Shown here piece after piece: positions 8,061-16,548 of a DNA stretch of 64,000 bases. Position numbers and translations under genes: made by a program. The notes beneath the pieces were generated by a model. The model was not told the DNA's origin and searched no databases. It saw nothing but the letters and a program-made list of their open reading frames with translations. The stretch spans positions 1 to 64,000 of the forward strand of contig CAZEFW010000026.1 in the NCBI GenBank assembly GCA_964511535.1, given 5' to 3'. This DNA comes from CAZCFB01 sp964511535. GTDB taxonomy: Bacteria; Myxococcota_A; Polyangia; GCA-2747355; CAZCFB01. Position 1 is the stretch's first letter, and each line of letters opens with the position of its first letter.

Positions 8061-9091
8061 TGACCGCCACCGCAAAGAAGAGCGAGGCTCCTGGCCTGCG
8101 CGACCTGACCATCTCGGCGCTGATGCAGAAGTACCCCTTCGTGGACAGCTTCTTCTCCGACGAGGGCATCGCCGACATCTCCGACGAGCCGGACTGGACC
8201 CTGGGGCAGTCGCTTGAGCAGCACGCGCGCACTGCCGAGGATCTTGTCGAGGGCTGGGAGCCGGCGCTGCTGGACCGCCTGGACGGCTTCATCCAGGAGA
8301 TGCTGGCCTTCGTCTCGCCCGAGGAGGACCGCATCGAGCGGGTGACCATCTTCGGCGGGCGCAACAAGGACGGCGAGCCCGAGGCGCTGCAGGAGCTGGA
8401 CGTGCGCGCGGGCGAGGTGCTGTGCATCGTGGGGCCCACCGGCTCGGGCAAGAGCCGGCTGCTGGCCGACATCGAGTGGGTGGCCCAGGGCGACACGCCC
8501 ACCGGGCGCCGCGTGCTGCTCAACGGCGAGAAGCCCGAGGCGAAGTGGCGCTTCTCCACCGAGCACAAGCTGGTGGCGCAGCTGTCGCAGAACATGAACT
8601 TCGTCATGGACCTGTCGGTTGAGGACTTCGTCAAGCTGCACGCCGAGAGCCGCAACCACGAGGACCCGGACGCAGCGGTGCAGGCGGTGTACGAGGCGGC
8701 CATCGGCCTGGCGGGCGAGCCGTTTGGCATCGACTCGCCGGTGACCAGCCTGTCGGGCGGCCAGAGCCGGGCGCTGATGATCGCGGACGTGGCGCTGCTG
8801 TCCAAGTCGCCCATCGTGCTCATCGACGAGATCGAAAACGCCGGAATCGACCGCCGCAAGGCGCTGGACGTGCTGCTGAGCCAGGACAAGATCGTGCTCA
8901 TGGCGACCCACGATCCGATCCTCGCCCTGCTGGGCGACCGCCGGCTGGTGATCAACAACGGCGGCATGCACAAGCTGATCACGCCCACCGAAAAGGAGCG
9001 TGAGAACCTCGTGGAGCTGCGGGCCCTGGACACCAAGCTGATGTCCCTGCGCCAGCGCCTGCGCCAGGGCGACCTGCTTGAAGAAATATGA
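8060..9091 (+). CDS. soluble ABC ATPase with DUF1858-like head, no permease partner
   Basis: About 343 residues. The first ~60 (LTISALMQKYPFVDSFFSD) again look like a DUF1858 module, as in the binding protein two genes upstream. The ABC domain has Walker A GPTGSGKS (near 125-132), signature LSGGQSRA, Walker B IVLIDEIENAG and the H-loop ATHDP. No transmembrane segment is present, and no permease gene lies nearby. The previous stop and this ATG overlap as TGATG; GTG 8057 is an alternative start. The stop codon TGA (9089-9091) is the first triplet of a REP-like palindrome, so the repeat has inserted at, or been co-opted as, the gene end. Function is inferred as cofactor insertion rather than transport. 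Confidence 0.75.
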   Translation: MTATAKKSEAPGLRDLTISALMQKYPFVDSFFSDEGIADISDEPDWTLGQSLEQHARTAEDLVEGWEPALLDRLDGFIQEMLAFVSPEEDRIERVTIFGGRNKDGEPEALQELDVRAGEVLCIVGPTGSGKSRLLADIEWVAQGDTPTGRRVLLNGEKPEAKWRFSTEHKLVAQLSQNMNFVMDLSVEDFVKLHAESRNHEDPDAAVQAVYEAAIGLAGEPFGIDSPVTSLSGGQSRALMIADVALLSKSPIVLIDEIENAGIDRRKALDVLLSQDKIVLMATHDPILALLGDRRLVINNGGMHKLITPTEKERENLVELRALDTKLMSLRQRLRQGDLLEEI

Positions 9092-9175
9092 CAAGTGGGG
9101 GGGTCTGACCCCCCTACTTGACACTTTGGCGAATATGACAAGTGTAGGGGTCAGACCCCCCTACTTGACATTTTT
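9089..9175. repeat. REP-like palindrome doublet, copies 1 and 2
   Basis: Two tandem copies (9089-9123 and 9136-9170) share the layout tgacaagt, a G-run, a TC(T/A)GA centre, a C-run, then acttgaca. Each folds into a stem of roughly 12 bp (CAAGT/ACTTG plus G-run/C-run). The second is followed by TTTTT (9171-9175), so it could terminate transcription. The same element occurs as a doublet at 54501-54581. Such arrangements resemble REP elements mobilised by RAYT transposases; none is in the window. Confidence 0.8.
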
Positions 9176-9211
9176 AGGGTTGTGATTTGAACGGGTTACA
9201 AGGAGAGAACG

Positions 9212-9454
9212 ATGCATGACGGATGCGGTGGAAGTTTTGAGGATGGCAAGCAGGTGATCAACAAGCTGCGCATGATGGGGTTCAGCTCGGGGCCGCTGCC
9301 CCAGGCGTTCAGCCTCGAGTGCCACCACTGCGGCGAGGAGATGGAGATGACCACCTTCGAGTTCGCCTGCCCCAAGTGCAAGGCGGTGCACGGCGTGACC
9401 CCGTGCCACAGCTTCTCGCCGGAGCATGTGCAGTGCGCCGGGGTGGACTACTAG
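9212..9454 (+). CDS. small zinc-ribbon-like protein of the ABC/G3E locus
   Basis: An 80-residue protein preceded by a good AAGGAGAG ribosome site. It has two CxxC knuckles, CHHCGE near 37-40 and CPKC near 52-55, plus C5, C66 and C76 and several His residues. This fits a zinc ribbon or a small metal/Fe-S carrier. It lies downstream of the ABC ATPase, separated by the REP doublet. Its link to that operon is by position and shared Cys/metal theme only. I do not recognise a named family. Confidence 0.65.
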   Translation: MHDGCGGSFEDGKQVINKLRMMGFSSGPLPQAFSLECHHCGEEMEMTTFEFACPKCKAVHGVTPCHSFSPEHVQCAGVDY

Positions 9455-9517
9455 GACAGGTGTCAGGGGGATTGAGGGGGGGAGTCGTCCACGCCCACGT
9501 GTTCGTCTGCGTCTACG

Positions 9518-10669
9518 TTACTTGGGGTGTTTCTTCAGCTTCAGGATGTCCGCGTTGCCCACCACGAAGACGTTGTCCTTGTCCGCGCCCCACACCGCGT
9601 TGAGGTAGGGCTGGCCCGGGGGCGGCACCTTGGTCCACTTGGTGCCGTTGTAGTGGAAGATCGCCTCGTCCTTCTTGAAGATCGGGTGGCCCACGGCCCA
9701 GACGTCGGTGGCGCTGGTGCCCCACACGCCGTAGAAGTAGGTGTAGGTGTTGGTGGTCATCTTCTTCCAGCTGGTGCCGTCGTACTTGAGGATGGTGCCG
9801 TTGAGGCCCACGGCGAACACGTTGCTCTTGTCCGCGCCCCAGATCGCCTTCATGTGGCTGGTGGTGGGCGAGGTCTGGGCGGTCCAGTTGGACGAGCTGT
9901 AGGCGGCGCAGCTGCTGGCGCTGCAGTGCCACAGCTTGCCGTTGTCCCCTACCACGTGGACGTCGCCGATGCCGGAGCCCCACACGCCGTACATGCTGTT
10001 CTTCAGCTTGCTGGAGCCCATGGAGATCGAACTCCACGAGCTGGAGGTGCTGCTGCTGGTCTTGTACGCGAAGTAGTAGCCCATCTCGCCGACGCCGAAC
10101 TGGGTCGATGAGGTGGCCGGTCCCCAGACATCCACGAAGGCGTAGTAGTTGCCGTAGGACGACACGTACCCCTTCTTCCAGGCCGAGCCCGACAGGTACA
10201 GGATCATCCGGTTGCCATAAGCGTAGGTGTAGTCCTTGTTGATGTGGATGTCGGTCAAGGTGGTCTTGCCGGTGTCCGGGTTGGTCATGGTGGTCCAGTT
10301 GGTGCCGTCGTACTTCATCAGCAGCCCCTTGGCGCCCGCGGCGTACACGGCGGTCTTGGACTTGCCGCCGACCGCGTACAGCTTCTGGCTCGGCTTGACC
10401 TTCATGGCCGCCCAGTTGGCGCTGGCTGCGGGCATGTCCGGCGTGGGCGGCTTGTCCGGCGCCATGTCCACCACAGCCGCGTCCGGGCCGATGTCCCCTG
10501 CGGACGCCTCGGCCGAGCCGTCGTTCTTGGTCGTGTCCATGTCGTCCTTGACCGCGATGTCAGGCACCGCCGCGTCCTGCTGGACCTGCTTGTCGTCGTC
10601 GGAGCAGGCCAGCGAAAGGACCAGCAAGCTGGTGGCGATGGTGGTCCCTGCAACTCTTAATCTACGCAT
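9518..10669 (-). CDS. lipoprotein with VWG-type beta-propeller repeats
   Basis: A 383-residue protein. The lipobox LSLACSD is followed by an Asp/Ala/Pro-rich linker (about 25-85). The body carries recurrent blades of the form YGVWGTSATDVWAVG, IWGADKSNVFAVGLNG and VWGADKDNVFVVGNAD, alternating with KYDGTSWKKM-type strands. These repeats are common in myxobacterial surface lipoproteins and predict a beta-propeller, probably binding protein or glycan; no catalytic residues can be assigned. GGAGGG lies at a suitable distance before the ATG. It is followed, 3' to 5' on the same strand, by the small Cys-rich lipoprotein's 3' end about 60 bp away. Confidence 0.8.
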   Translation of the reverse strand: MRRLRVAGTTIATSLLVLSLACSDDDKQVQQDAAVPDIAVKDDMDTTKNDGSAEASAGDIGPDAAVVDMAPDKPPTPDMPAASANWAAMKVKPSQKLYAVGGKSKTAVYAAGAKGLLMKYDGTNWTTMTNPDTGKTTLTDIHINKDYTYAYGNRMILYLSGSAWKKGYVSSYGNYYAFVDVWGPATSSTQFGVGEMGYYFAYKTSSSTSSSWSSISMGSSKLKNSMYGVWGSGIGDVHVVGDNGKLWHCSASSCAAYSSSNWTAQTSPTTSHMKAIWGADKSNVFAVGLNGTILKYDGTSWKKMTTNTYTYFYGVWGTSATDVWAVGHPIFKKDEAIFHYNGTKWTKVPPPGQPYLNAVWGADKDNVFVVGNADILKLKKHPK

Positions 10670-10729
10670 CGAATAATCCCTCCGTCGTTCTGATGAAGGT
10701 ACGTTTTCACCCTTGCCTCGTCAACTTGC

Positions 10730-11317
10730 TCAAGGCCAACAGTAAGACTGGGTGCTGGTCCACTTGACGCAGGCGAAGCCGGCCGGGCACTTGTACCCCC
10801 TGCCCTGGAATCGGCACAAAAAGGAGCAGTACGGCCGCCCGTTGAATTTGTACAGGCAGGCCGCGAAGGTGCCCCCGCTCAGGTTGCCGCAGATGTCGCC
10901 GAGCTTGGCGCACGGCTTGGTGCAGTACGCCCGCTTGCTGTTGAGGCCCTGGATGCAGTGGTGCTTGCCGTCGGAGCAGAACTTGTTGCGGCTGCTCCAG
11001 GTACACTTGGTGCCGTAGTTGCCGGTGTTCCCCTTGTCGGGCGGCCAGGGTCGGACATCCCCGGGAGTCTTGAGATCCTTCTTCTTTCCCGAGTCCTTCT
11101 TGATGGTGATCCGCGTATCAGGGGGAGTCCCGCCGTCCAGCCGGAGCTTGCATATCCCCATCTGGCTGCAGTCAGGATCCTTGCAGTCCACCAGCCCGTC
11201 GAAGTCATTGTCCTTGCTGTCCCAGCACATCTCCCCTGTCTCGAACAGCTTCTGTTCGCCAGGGCAGGCGCAAAATACGAGCGCACAAAGTGACAGGATC
11301 AGCGGACAACGGGCCAT
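10730..11317 (-). CDS. Cys-rich lipoprotein, unknown function
   Basis: A 195-residue product if translation starts at ATG 11317, chosen because it gives a lipoprotein signal (LCALVFCAC). The longer frame reaches back into the histidine kinase gene without a signal sequence. After the lipobox comes a Cys/Asp motif like DNDFDGLVDCKDPDCS, related to the Myxococcota DNDCDG/DCxDxDC repeats. A basic linker and a C-terminal domain with about ten Cys follow (CSDGKHHCIQG, YCTKPCAKLGDICG). It is probably exported and disulfide-bonded. It lies 37 bp downstream of the kinase gene on the same strand. Confidence 0.72.
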   Translation of the reverse strand: MARCPLILSLCALVFCACPGEQKLFETGEMCWDSKDNDFDGLVDCKDPDCSQMGICKLRLDGGTPPDTRITIKKDSGKKKDLKTPGDVRPWPPDKGNTGNYGTKCTWSSRNKFCSDGKHHCIQGLNSKRAYCTKPCAKLGDICGNLSGGTFAACLYKFNGRPYCSFLCRFQGRGYKCPAGFACVKWTSTQSYCWP

Positions 11318-11354
11318 CGCTAGCACACTAGCACCCCGCAGGGGCATGCACCAA

Positions 11355-12860
11355 TTAGACGCCCCCCGGCGCGGGGATCTCCACGAAGAAGGTGCTCCCC
11401 TGCCCTGGCGTGCTCTCGGCCCACACCCGGCCGCCGTGCCCCTCGACGATGCGCCGCACGATGGACAGCCCCAGCCCGGTGCTCTTCTCCCCGGCGGTCC
11501 CTTGGCGGCGCTCCCGCTGCAGCGGCCGGAACAGGGCGGCTTGCACCTCCGGCTCCATGCCCACGCCCCGGTCGCGAACAGTGAGCAGGAATCCCCCGGC
11601 CGCTTGCGCCAGGGCCACCTCCACCCGGGTCCCCTCATGGGAGAACTTCACCGCGTTGCCCATCAGGTTGTCCAGCACCTGGCGCATCTTGTGCCGATCC
11701 AGGGAGAACGCGGCCAGCGCCTCCTTGCAGCCCGGGCCCAGCTCCAGCGCCAGCTGGATCTCCTTGCGGTCGGCCATGCGCTGGTTGACCCGCACCGCCT
11801 CGGTCAGCAGGTTCACCAGGTCCACGTCCTCTCGCTCCAGGCGAAGCTCTCCGTCGCTGATGGCGGCAAAATCGAGCATCTCCTCCACCATGCCGAGCAT
11901 GTAGTTGCTGGTGTCCTTGACGATGCCGAGCATCTCCTGGGCGTCGGGCGGCAGCTTCTCCTTGTGCGACATCATCACGAAGTCGATGAAGCCCCGGATC
12001 GCGCCCAGGGGGTTGCGCAGGTCATGGGCCGCCATGCCGAGCAGGGCATTCTTCTGGCTGATCACCCGGTTCAGGTCAGCGTTCTTCTTGGCCAGCTCGC
12101 GCTGCATGCGCGACAGCTCGTTGTTCAACCGGCTCAGCCGCTCCATGTCCGCGTCCCGCTCGGCGCGCACCTCCGGCTCGGGCACCGCCGGCGGGGGCGG
12201 CTCCATCGACGGCTCGTTGCTCTCGGCCAGGCGGTTGCCCTCGTCCACGGCGGCCGCCGTGTCAGACGCGGTGCCGTCGGCGCCCAGCTGGATCCACGCC
12301 TGGGGCGCCATGCGCAGGGCCCTGCCGCCCAGCAGGATCCGCGTCATCTCCAGCTCCGGCTCCGCGCGCAGGGCCCTGATCAGCTGGCTGGCCTGGGAGA
12401 AGTGGTAGGTCATGGTCACCGAGATGGCCACCAGATCGACCTTGAACCGCTTCGCTGACTTCACAACACCCGACAGCGGCATGTTGGCCCCGAGGAAGTG
12501 GGTGTCCCAGCCGTCCATCTCGAACAGGTCAGTCACCATGCGCAGGCCCACCTCGTGCAGCTCGCCCCCGGCGCAGAAGGCCACCATGCGTCTGCCCCGC
12601 CGCTCGGCGGCGAACACCTCGGCGCTGACCTGGGACATGAGCACCTGGGTGGCCGAGGTGAAGTAGTGCTCCTCCGCCACCGAGATCTTGTTCAGCTCCC
12701 ACAGCCGGCCCACCTCCATCAGCGCGGGCTGGAACAGGTCGAGGTAGATGTCTCGGGCCGTGAACCCGCCGCTGGACATGGCCGCGGCGACGATGTCCCC
12801 CGCGCCGGAGCGGTCCCCGGCGAGCAGGGCGTCCAGGTATTCCCTGGCGTAGGTGTTCAT
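11355..12860 (-). CDS. soluble sensor histidine kinase with CarH-like cobalamin-binding domain
   Basis: A 501-residue product from ATG 12860; the longer frame runs back over the neighbour's 5' end. Residues 1-85 form a four-helix B12 cap with W54 and the EEH motif at E64-H65, spaced as W131/E141/H142 in CarH. Residues 91-200 are a B12-binding Rossmann domain with ExHxxG (E100, H102, G105), H102 being the likely cobalt ligand. A coiled coil (about 230-270) leads to HisKA (AAHDLRNPLG, H279) and an HATPase with LDNLMGNAVKFS, VRDRGVGM and GLGLSIV. No membrane segment is present. It probably senses light through adenosylcobalamin, or cobalamin itself, and signals to an unlinked response regulator. 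Confidence 0.85.
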   Translation of the reverse strand: MNTYAREYLDALLAGDRSGAGDIVAAAMSSGGFTARDIYLDLFQPALMEVGRLWELNKISVAEEHYFTSATQVLMSQVSAEVFAAERRGRRMVAFCAGGELHEVGLRMVTDLFEMDGWDTHFLGANMPLSGVVKSAKRFKVDLVAISVTMTYHFSQASQLIRALRAEPELEMTRILLGGRALRMAPQAWIQLGADGTASDTAAAVDEGNRLAESNEPSMEPPPPAVPEPEVRAERDADMERLSRLNNELSRMQRELAKKNADLNRVISQKNALLGMAAHDLRNPLGAIRGFIDFVMMSHKEKLPPDAQEMLGIVKDTSNYMLGMVEEMLDFAAISDGELRLEREDVDLVNLLTEAVRVNQRMADRKEIQLALELGPGCKEALAAFSLDRHKMRQVLDNLMGNAVKFSHEGTRVEVALAQAAGGFLLTVRDRGVGMEPEVQAALFRPLQRERRQGTAGEKSTGLGLSIVRRIVEGHGGRVWAESTPGQGSTFFVEIPAPGGV

Positions 12861-12893
12861 GGTCCAACCCTCCCGGTGCGCTACTATACCGGC

Positions 12894-13205
12894 ATGGGCA
12901 ACCAACGCTACGAGCAAGAGCAGAAGCGCCTCGCCGCCCTGCCCCGGGCTCAACGGTTCGAAGAGCTGCTGGAGTTCCCCTGCCCGCACGCGTTCAAGGT
13001 GATCGGTGATCCCGACGGGCTGGCCCGCCGGGTCATGGACGTCATGGCCGCCAACGGCCACCCCGACGCCACCCCCATGGAGCGGTCGAGCAGCAAGGGC
13101 CGCTGGCTGTCAGTCACCGTGGAGGTCACCGTCCAGAGCGGCCAGGAGCTGGACGATCTGTACTCGGCGCTGGAGAAGCTGGACGGGGTGAAGTACCTGT
13201 TCTAA
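12894..13205 (+). CDS. YbeD/DUF493 family protein
   Basis: A 103-residue protein. The family core is visible: LLEFPCPHAFKVIGD near 25-40, then VTVEVTVQSGQELDDLYSAL and the closing LDGVKYLF. E. coli YbeD has an ACT-like fold and is of uncertain function, with lipoate-related roles suggested in some species. The start at ATG 12894 sits 33 bp from the divergent kinase start. The stop overlaps the end of the convergent YbjN-like gene by 4 bp. Confidence 0.85.
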   Translation: MGNQRYEQEQKRLAALPRAQRFEELLEFPCPHAFKVIGDPDGLARRVMDVMAANGHPDATPMERSSSKGRWLSVTVEVTVQSGQELDDLYSALEKLDGVKYLF

Positions 13206-13729
13206 TTGCCCGGCGTGAACGTCTCGGGCTCGCCCGAGGGCTCCTCGATCTCCTTGATGATCTCCTCCGGCGCGCCGTCGCCGTAGATCACCTTCATCAG
13301 CCCCGGCAGGTACTGGTCGGTGGTCTGCACCGCCGGGTAGAGCGCGTTCTTGATCAGCTGGGCGCCCAGGGAGGTGCCCTCGAAGTCGAGGGAGCTCTTG
13401 TAGCGGATCTCGCCGTCGCCGAAGTCCATCTCGAAGTTGCCGATGCGCATGCCGTAGTTGGCGCGCGTGATGAACTCCGCCACCGCGGACCGCCGCTCGT
13501 CAGACGCGTTGACCGGCGCCACGATGTAGAAGATCAGCTGCTCCATGTCGGTGTGCACCTGGGCGAAGCAGGTGAACGTGCCGTTCTTGCCGCGGCAGCC
13601 GAACCTGTAGACATGCTTGTCGTCCAGCCGCTGGGGGTGCCACCCATCCTCCTCCAGCCAGCTACCGAGGGCCTTGAACGCTCTCATGCCGTTTACCTCA
13701 TCGCCGCCGATGATGTTGTCATCGCTCAT
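13202..13729 (-). CDS. YbjN-domain protein
   Basis: A 175-residue soluble protein. The pattern of an N-terminal helix (FKALGSWLEEDGWHPQ), a five-stranded sheet (FTCFAQVHTDMEQLIFYIV) and a following helix (RRSAVAEFITRANYGM) is that of YbjN/type III chaperone-like folds. The final 25 residues are acidic and disordered. The role is probably chaperone-like or regulatory; no client is evident. It is convergent with the YbeD gene, and its stop (13202-13204) lies inside that gene's stop region. Confidence 0.75.
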   Translation of the reverse strand: MSDDNIIGGDEVNGMRAFKALGSWLEEDGWHPQRLDDKHVYRFGCRGKNGTFTCFAQVHTDMEQLIFYIVAPVNASDERRSAVAEFITRANYGMRIGNFEMDFGDGEIRYKSSLDFEGTSLGAQLIKNALYPAVQTTDQYLPGLMKVIYGDGAPEEIIKEIEEPSGEPETFTPGN

Positions 13730-13772
13730 CGATTAAATCTCCGTTGGTGTCCGGGGTACCGCGCACCAGAAA

Positions 13773-16502
13773 TTAACCGCGCCGCCGCCGCAGCGCAAGC
13801 AGGAGCAGCGCCGCCAGAGCCAGGCCCGCGGGCCCACCGGCCGGCGTGCCGCCCATGTTGCAACCCTCGTCGAAGTCCGGATCGCACACATCGCCGATCT
13901 TGTCGCCGTCCTCGTCGGCCTGCAGCGTGTTGATGCGGGTCGGGCAGTTGTCCAGCGCGTTGGCCACGCCGTCGGAGTCGAAGTCGTCGCACGCGTCGCC
14001 ATGCTTGTCGTTGTTGCCGTCCACCTGCTTCGGGTTGGCGACCTTCGGGCAGTTGTCGTAGGCGTTGATCAGGCCGTCGCCGTCCCAGTCCTTCTCGCCG
14101 TCCTTGATTTCGCTGTCCTTCTCCAGCTGCCGCGCCACGCGGAAGAAGTCCACCCGGTCCACCTCCACCGGGCCCGACAGGCTGGCCGCCACGGCGGCGT
14201 CAGTAACCGGCACGATGGTGGCGGTGTGGTAGGTGTCGGTGAGCTGGGTGATACAGGAGTCGTACCACCCCTCGGTGGCCGAGGCGCCGAGCACCGGGTC
14301 TCTGGGCCCGCTGCAGTACGGCCCGCACGCCGTGCGGTGCTTGGTGCTGGTGCAGGCGTTCTTGGTCCAGGTGGTCTTGAGCAGCGCGCCGGTGCAGCTG
14401 TCGCGCCACTCCTCGTTGGTGAACACCTTCTTCGGGTCCTGCTTCTCGTCCTCAACGCTCTTGCACAGGGCGATGCACCCCTGCTTGCATGTCTGCGCCT
14501 TGAGCAGCTTGTGCGGCGGGTGGATGCCGATGCTGTGCTCCTGCCCGTCAGCGTAGACCGGGAACGCCAGGTCCACGTTCTTGCCGTCGGACCCGGTGAG
14601 GGTCAGCTTGCCCTGCACCAGCTTCGGCTCGCCCGCCTTGCCGGTGGTGGGGTTCTTGGGCCGCGGCACCGTCATCTTGATCAGGATCGCGTCGTACAGC
14701 GAGCCCTTGAGGCGCAGCTTGCTGTGGGTCATGCCGCTGGAGCTATCCTTGAGCGTCAGCTGCACCTTGCCCCCCGCCTTGGCCACCGCCAGGGGCTGGG
14801 CCAGGTTCACGCCGACCCACCCCTCCAGCTCGTCGCTGGCCTTCCACTCCGGCACCCCGCCCCACTCCCACAGCCCGGTGTCGTCGTCCAGGTTGTAGGT
14901 GGTGACCTGGCGCAGCCGGTAGCCGGTGACGGTGTACATGTGGCGCGCGAAGTCGATGCGGAACCGGTTGAGCGTGTCGATGTCCTTCTGGGTCACGGTG
15001 GTGCCGCCGCCGGTCATCAGCACGAACAGCTGGTAGTCGGTCTTTGCCGAGTCCTTGTAGTCGGGCCAGCGCTTGCCCACCGCCGAGACGATCTGGTCCA
15101 GCTTGGTCCACTTCTTGGTGCCCTTCGCGCGAATGCGCGACGGCGACTGCACCACGGTGGCGTTGTAGACGCCGCAGCCGCCGCTGATGGTGCGGTAGTA
15201 GGGCGGCTCGAGGCAGAGGTCGAAGCTCTTGAGGTCCATGGAGCACTGGCCGTACTTGTGGCACACCTTCTTGCCCTTGCTGGCGCCCGATATGGCCGCG
15301 CCGCAGTACTGGCCGGTGCTGCACCCGGTGTCCTTGGTGCACGCCTTGACCGGCGAGACCACGGTGCCGCCCGGGCACAGCCCGGTGGAGCAGTCCGCCT
15401 GGGTCTTGCACTGCACCGGGTTTTTGGTGTCGGCGCAGTCCTTGGCGATGGCGTCCAGGGTCTTCTGGGTCGGCGTGCACGACTGCGACTTGGTGTCCAC
15501 GCGGAACACCGGCGAGACCTTCTCCGGCGGGATCAGCCCCCACAGGTAGAGGTCCAGCGGGCGCATGCCGCGGGCCGGGGTGATGGAGTAGAAGGTGCCG
15601 TTGCCCTCCTCGCGCCAGTTGGCGCCGTACATCAGCTGTCCGTAGGTGTTGTGGTACAGGCTCCAGTGCGCGCCCTGCTGGCCGATCAGGTCCCTGGAGA
15701 CCACCTTGGCGCCGCCCTTGTCCTCGAGGTGCGAGATGAAGCAGCACACGTCATGCTCGGTCTCGTGGGTCAGGATGTTCAGCGGGGTGACGTCCTCCTT
15801 GCCCACCCACTCGTCCTCGGTCCAGTCCTGCACCGACCACATGTTGGTGTAGGCGTGCAGGGCCTGCCCCGGCGGGCCCGGGTTGTACGGCCGGCCCACG
15901 CCCTGGATGTTCATGATCTGCTTGCCGCCGGTGGCGAGCTGGGAGTGCCAGGCCAGCGGGCAGCCCTGGGGCGTGCCTGGAGGGGCGTTGCCCGAGGTCA
16001 TCTTGAAGGTGCTGAACATCACCACGATGTTGAACTTGGACGCGTAGTTCGGGATCTCCTTGAGCGGCTGGTTCAGCCCGAGGTTCAGGTAGCTGCCGGT
16101 GATGGCGTACGCCTTGGTCGGGTTGCCGTCCTTGTCGGTCTTCGGATCCCGCTCGCAGCGGCCGCGCTGCGACACCGTGCCCTCGCCGTTGACCACCACG
16201 ATGTCGCCGATGCGGCAGCTCTTCTTGCTGGCCAGCTGCTTGATGCAGTCCGCCACGGACAGGTCGTCCGCGCGCAGCTGGGGCGGCAGGTCGGCCTTGC
16301 TCATGCGAACCTCGATGGTCTTCTCCGCCTCCTTGATGTGCGCCGGCGGCGAGCAGTCGTTCAGCGGAGGGCGCAGCTGCGGGTGGGACGCCAGGCCCCG
16401 GTCGGGGTCCCAGGTGACCCTCAGCTTCTCTGGCGCGGAGCGCGCCTGGGCCGGGACCAACAGCAGGGTCGCGGCGGTCAAGATCAATGCCATGCGCTTC
16501 AT
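13773..16502 (-). CDS. secreted HExxH metalloprotease-like protein with TSP3 repeats and MYXO-CTERM tail
   Basis: About 909 residues from ATG 16502, where GAGAGGCACC precedes the start and a Sec signal ends near ARSAP. An HETEH motif near 246-250 (ILTHETEHDVCC) suggests zinc protease activity. A Cys-rich middle is followed by a beta-sandwich-like region, then thrombospondin type 3 calcium repeats (DGDGLINAYDNCPK, DSDGVANALDNCP). The C-terminus is a Cys-Gly-rich motif, a hydrophobic helix and an Arg cluster (GLALAALLLLALRRRRG), as in MYXO-CTERM sorting signals. It should be displayed on the surface. It is last in the minus operon that runs from 22777. Confidence 0.8.
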   Translation of the reverse strand: MKRMALILTAATLLLVPAQARSAPEKLRVTWDPDRGLASHPQLRPPLNDCSPPAHIKEAEKTIEVRMSKADLPPQLRADDLSVADCIKQLASKKSCRIGDIVVVNGEGTVSQRGRCERDPKTDKDGNPTKAYAITGSYLNLGLNQPLKEIPNYASKFNIVVMFSTFKMTSGNAPPGTPQGCPLAWHSQLATGGKQIMNIQGVGRPYNPGPPGQALHAYTNMWSVQDWTEDEWVGKEDVTPLNILTHETEHDVCCFISHLEDKGGAKVVSRDLIGQQGAHWSLYHNTYGQLMYGANWREEGNGTFYSITPARGMRPLDLYLWGLIPPEKVSPVFRVDTKSQSCTPTQKTLDAIAKDCADTKNPVQCKTQADCSTGLCPGGTVVSPVKACTKDTGCSTGQYCGAAISGASKGKKVCHKYGQCSMDLKSFDLCLEPPYYRTISGGCGVYNATVVQSPSRIRAKGTKKWTKLDQIVSAVGKRWPDYKDSAKTDYQLFVLMTGGGTTVTQKDIDTLNRFRIDFARHMYTVTGYRLRQVTTYNLDDDTGLWEWGGVPEWKASDELEGWVGVNLAQPLAVAKAGGKVQLTLKDSSSGMTHSKLRLKGSLYDAILIKMTVPRPKNPTTGKAGEPKLVQGKLTLTGSDGKNVDLAFPVYADGQEHSIGIHPPHKLLKAQTCKQGCIALCKSVEDEKQDPKKVFTNEEWRDSCTGALLKTTWTKNACTSTKHRTACGPYCSGPRDPVLGASATEGWYDSCITQLTDTYHTATIVPVTDAAVAASLSGPVEVDRVDFFRVARQLEKDSEIKDGEKDWDGDGLINAYDNCPKVANPKQVDGNNDKHGDACDDFDSDGVANALDNCPTRINTLQADEDGDKIGDVCDPDFDEGCNMGGTPAGGPAGLALAALLLLALRRRRG

Positions 16503-16548
16503 GGGTGCCTCTCTATGAAATCTGGCCTGCATCATCTCAGTATAGATC

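Noticed and set aside
11318..11638. N-terminal extension of the Cys-rich lipoprotein
   Set aside because: The extension overlaps the histidine kinase C-terminus and would remove the lipobox from the N-terminus.
12861..13061. N-terminal extension of the histidine kinase
   Set aside because: It overlaps the divergent YbeD gene and the B12 domain begins properly at ATG 12860.
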